From positions 496,001 to 560,000 of the forward strand of contig JALJCO010003433.1 in assembly GCA_023101725.1 (NCBI GenBank): a DNA stretch of 64,000 nucleotides, given 5' to 3'. Of the stretch, positions 61,246 to 64,000 are shown piece after piece. The stretch is from Atherinomorus stipes. Taxonomy: Eukaryota; Chordata; Actinopteri; Atheriniformes; Atherinidae. The stretch's first letter is position 1; each line of letters opens with the position of its first letter. The position numbers were made by a program, and so were the translations under genes. Under the pieces are notes generated by a model. It was not told the DNA's origin, ran no database searches, and saw only the letters and a list, made by a program, of their open reading frames with translations.

Positions 61246-61796
61246 TTAAAGGTACAGTATATATGAATTACTGACATCCAGTGGTAAAGATGGGTATTTG
61301 AAAGAAAATATGTTTTTTTCAAATGACTTCATTTTCCAAGCACTGTTGTGAATGTATGGTGGCCGATAGCAGCCAAAATTCTCCCAGAGATAAAGATGTT
61401 TTCATCTGTCAGTGGATCCAGTGGTCTCAGGTGTAGCTATGACTGTACTATGAGTAACTACTTTTTATGTCTTTTAAGGCATTCCTGATCCCAAACAGTG
61501 CTCTTACTCTCTCACTAAACAAAGTTGGTACAGCAGTTTTAAAGTTCAGAGGGTTCTCACTTCACACACATTGCTTTGTCCATTCAGGAACACTGTAGTA
61601 AAAATGGTGGACCAAATATGGCAGCCTCCATCTTATGTGCACCGCCCAGCAAGTAGATATAAATGATTCATTCTAAGAAAATAAACATATAACAACTTTT
61701 CAAGTGTGGCAATTACACAATAGAAATACAGTTTTGAATTATACATCACATTTTTTCTGCCATTGACCTCTGATTTTTTACATACTGTACCTTTAA
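61246..61796. mobile_element. TTAA-flanked MITE
   Basis: TTAA at 61246-61249 and 61793-61796 bound a 543-base element whose tips are AGGTACAGTATATATG and, reverse-complemented from the right, AGGTACAGTATGTAAA (first 11 bases identical). No transposase frame. Similar TTAA-bounded repeats beginning AGGT are common in fish. Confidence 0.75.
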
Positions 61797-62044
61797 AATA
61801 CGGTAAGAGAAATGCTCCAATTATCATATGCATTGCGTTTCACTTTGTTCAATCCTTCTATTTTATGATAATGACATTCTATTAGCGTCAGTTCTATAAA
61901 AACACACACACGTCTATGATATAAACTCCAGGTAGAGGAAAAATGTTGCATAAATAACAAAAAACTATAAACACTTGGATGAATGCTACCTGGCATGTTT
62001 ATTGAATTACTACCTATAGGATTTTGGGTAAAATAAATACTTTG

Positions 62045-63204
62045 GAGATCTGCAAAAAATTTAGATCAAAAAATGGGAATTAAAAAAAAAAAAAACACAA
62101 AAAAAGGGGGAGAGTTAAAAAAAAAAAAAAAAATAAAGTACTAAGGAAAAAAAAACTTAAAGAATAAGTGGAGATTTTAAAAAGAATCAAAAAAAATAAA
62201 ATAATAAAATAAAAAAAGTAAAAATTTTAAAGGTTTGGGAAAATGGTTGGGGGGTAATTTTTTGATGGAGTACTCTCACTAAAATGAGAAAAGTTTTAAA
62301 AAAGAGTATGGGGGGTGTTTTTTAAAAAAATAAAAAAGAAAAAAAGAAGTGGGGGGGAAGGGGAAAGGAAAAAATAATTAACATCCTGTTATCCTGTCGG
62401 GTAGGAAATTTTAAAAAGAGAGAAAAGGTATATGTGGGATAAGGAAATTAAAGATGTCTTCTCCTGTAGTTTTTTTCAAATTTTAAAAAAAAAAAAAGGA
62501 AGGAAAAAATTTTATTAAATAAAATAAAAAAAAGAAAAAGTGATATTTCACAATATCTATAGAATTAATAAGTAAAGTGAAATTTTGGAAGAATTTTTTT
62601 TAATTTTTTCCAATATTAAAAAAAAAAAAAAAAAAATAAAATAAATAAACAAGAAGAAAGAGGGAAGAAATAGTAAATTTTGGGGGAGAAAAGACAAAAA
62701 AAAAAAGAACCAGAAATATAAAAAAGAAGATGGGTTTTTAAATTTAAAAAAGAAAATAAAAAAAAAAAAAAATAATAAAAAAAATAAGAGAATAGAAAAA
62801 AAAGAGGGGGGGTGAAAAAGGGGGGGAGGGGTGGGGGTATGGGTGTAGGTAAGATATTCTATCACAAAAAAAAAAAAAAATGGGGGGTAGGGATTGAGAA
62901 AATAAAAATAAATATTTTACTGCATTTAATTTAGATTTAATTAATGATTTAATTTTTTTTTTCTTTTTTTTTTCCAAAAATTACAAAAAAAAAAGAATAA
63001 AAAAATATAAAATAAAATAAAGAAAAAAAAACAACACCACCCCAAAAAAAAAAAAAAAAAAAAACAAGAAAAGAAAAAAAAAAAAAAAGAAAAGAAAAAA
63101 ATAAAATGAATAAAAAAAAATATAAATAAAAAACAATAAATATTTAAAATTTAATTAAAAAAAAGTAAAAAATATAAATAAAATATTTTTTTTTTATTTT
63201 ATTT

Positions 63205-63242
<38 letters not shown>

Positions 63243-63900
63243 AAAAATAAAAATAAATATATAAAATTTATTTATAAAAATTATATAATTAATATAATAA
63301 TAAAAAAAAAAAAAAGTACTTAAAAAATATTTTAAAAAAAAAAAAAAGGATACCACTAATAAAAAAAAAAAAAAAAAAAAAATAAAAAATAATTTATAAA
63401 CAGAAAAAAAGGGGAAAAAAAAAGCAAAAAAATATTATTAATAAATATTTAAATATTTATTATATAATAATAATACCACCAAAAAAGAAAGAAAGAGAGA
63501 GAGGAAAAAAAGAGAAATAGAGGGGAAAAGAAAGAGAAAATGAGGAGGAGAGAAAGAGGAGGAGAGCCGATGGAAATATGGATAGGAGAATATAGTATAG
63601 AAAATAAATTAAGAAAAAATAAATATCAGTTTTGTGAGAAGATGAATAGGACCTGAAGGTGGAGAGTGGGTGGCTGGGGTGGGGGGGAGGGGGGGGAGGG
63701 TGTGAGGTTTATTAAAAATTTATAATCACTTTTGAATCCTGAAAAATCATCTAAAACAACATAAACTATCCCATTTTTATAACACTTTTGAGTGAAGGAA
63801 AAAAAAAAGAAAAATTGAACCCAAAAAAGAACATAAAATAAAAAAAATAAAAAAAAAATAAATAAAAAATAAGGAGAAAGAAATAAAAGAAGTAAAAAGG
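62045..63900. repeat. A-rich, C-poor low-complexity tract (possible assembly artefact)
   Basis: About 1.85 kb made almost wholly of A-runs, with G-runs, some T-runs and very little C. Nearly every base lies in a homopolymer run. Only short islands such as 62380-62410 (acatcctgttatcctgtcgg) look like normal sequence. The boundary near 62045 is abrupt and ordinary sequence returns near 63900. No repeat unit is visible. Phe- and Lys-rich open frames here are artefacts of composition. Confidence 0.85.
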
Positions 63901-64000
63901 CCGGGGGCGGCTAACCCCCCTCTCCCTTATTCTTTGGGGGGGTTGATTAAGAAGGGGCATGCCAGGTAGCAGACACCAGTCACTCAAACTCTCAAAGGAA

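Noticed and set aside
62557..63987. Phe- and Lys-rich frames near the right end
   Set aside because: Products of homopolymer runs in the abnormal tract.

Overview
This window is vertebrate nuclear DNA, most likely from a ray-finned (teleost) fish. Two intron-rich vertebrate genes are spread over large AT-rich introns. The repeats are old Tc1/mariner-like and hAT-like DNA transposon copies, short hairpin elements and CA/TA microsatellites of the kinds common in fish. No prokaryotic gene, CRISPR array, tRNA or rRNA was seen. Family names for the mobile elements come from remembered fish consensus sequences and from terminal repeats and target duplications visible here; no database was searched.

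Layout. vat1 lies on the minus strand and runs off the left edge: coding exon 1 is at 12766-13191 and exon 2 at 5711-5918, with the rest of the gene expected left of base 1. The vat1 start region (13192-13530) and a 10.2 kb intergenic stretch follow. That stretch holds a cluster of transposon relics at 18288-22040, including a LINE piece inside an hAT copy inside a Tc1-like copy. rnd2 then runs on the plus strand from 23766 to 56554 in five coding exons, with a 25.0 kb second intron, and has polyadenylation signals near 57.33-57.38 kb. From 57.4 to 62.0 kb no gene was recognised. From 62.04 to 63.9 kb there is an abnormal A-rich, C-poor low-complexity tract that may be an assembly artefact.

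The head-to-head vat1/rnd2 pair matches the arrangement next to BRCA1 in mammals, which supports both gene identities. The two genes are not known to share one pathway. VAT1 is a zinc-free oxidoreductase-family protein linked to membranes and lipid transfer. RND2 is a GTPase-deficient Rho protein that acts in neuronal shape and migration. The predicted Rnd2 is 234 residues and complete.

The most interesting non-gene signal is a 95-base-pair hairpin in rnd2 intron 2 (35248-35458). All five of its imperfect pairs are G.U wobbles when read as rnd2-sense RNA. Also notable are a 16-codon upstream ORF ending two bases before the rnd2 start codon, several transposon insertions with readable target duplications, and a CpG-dense patch in vat1 intron 1.
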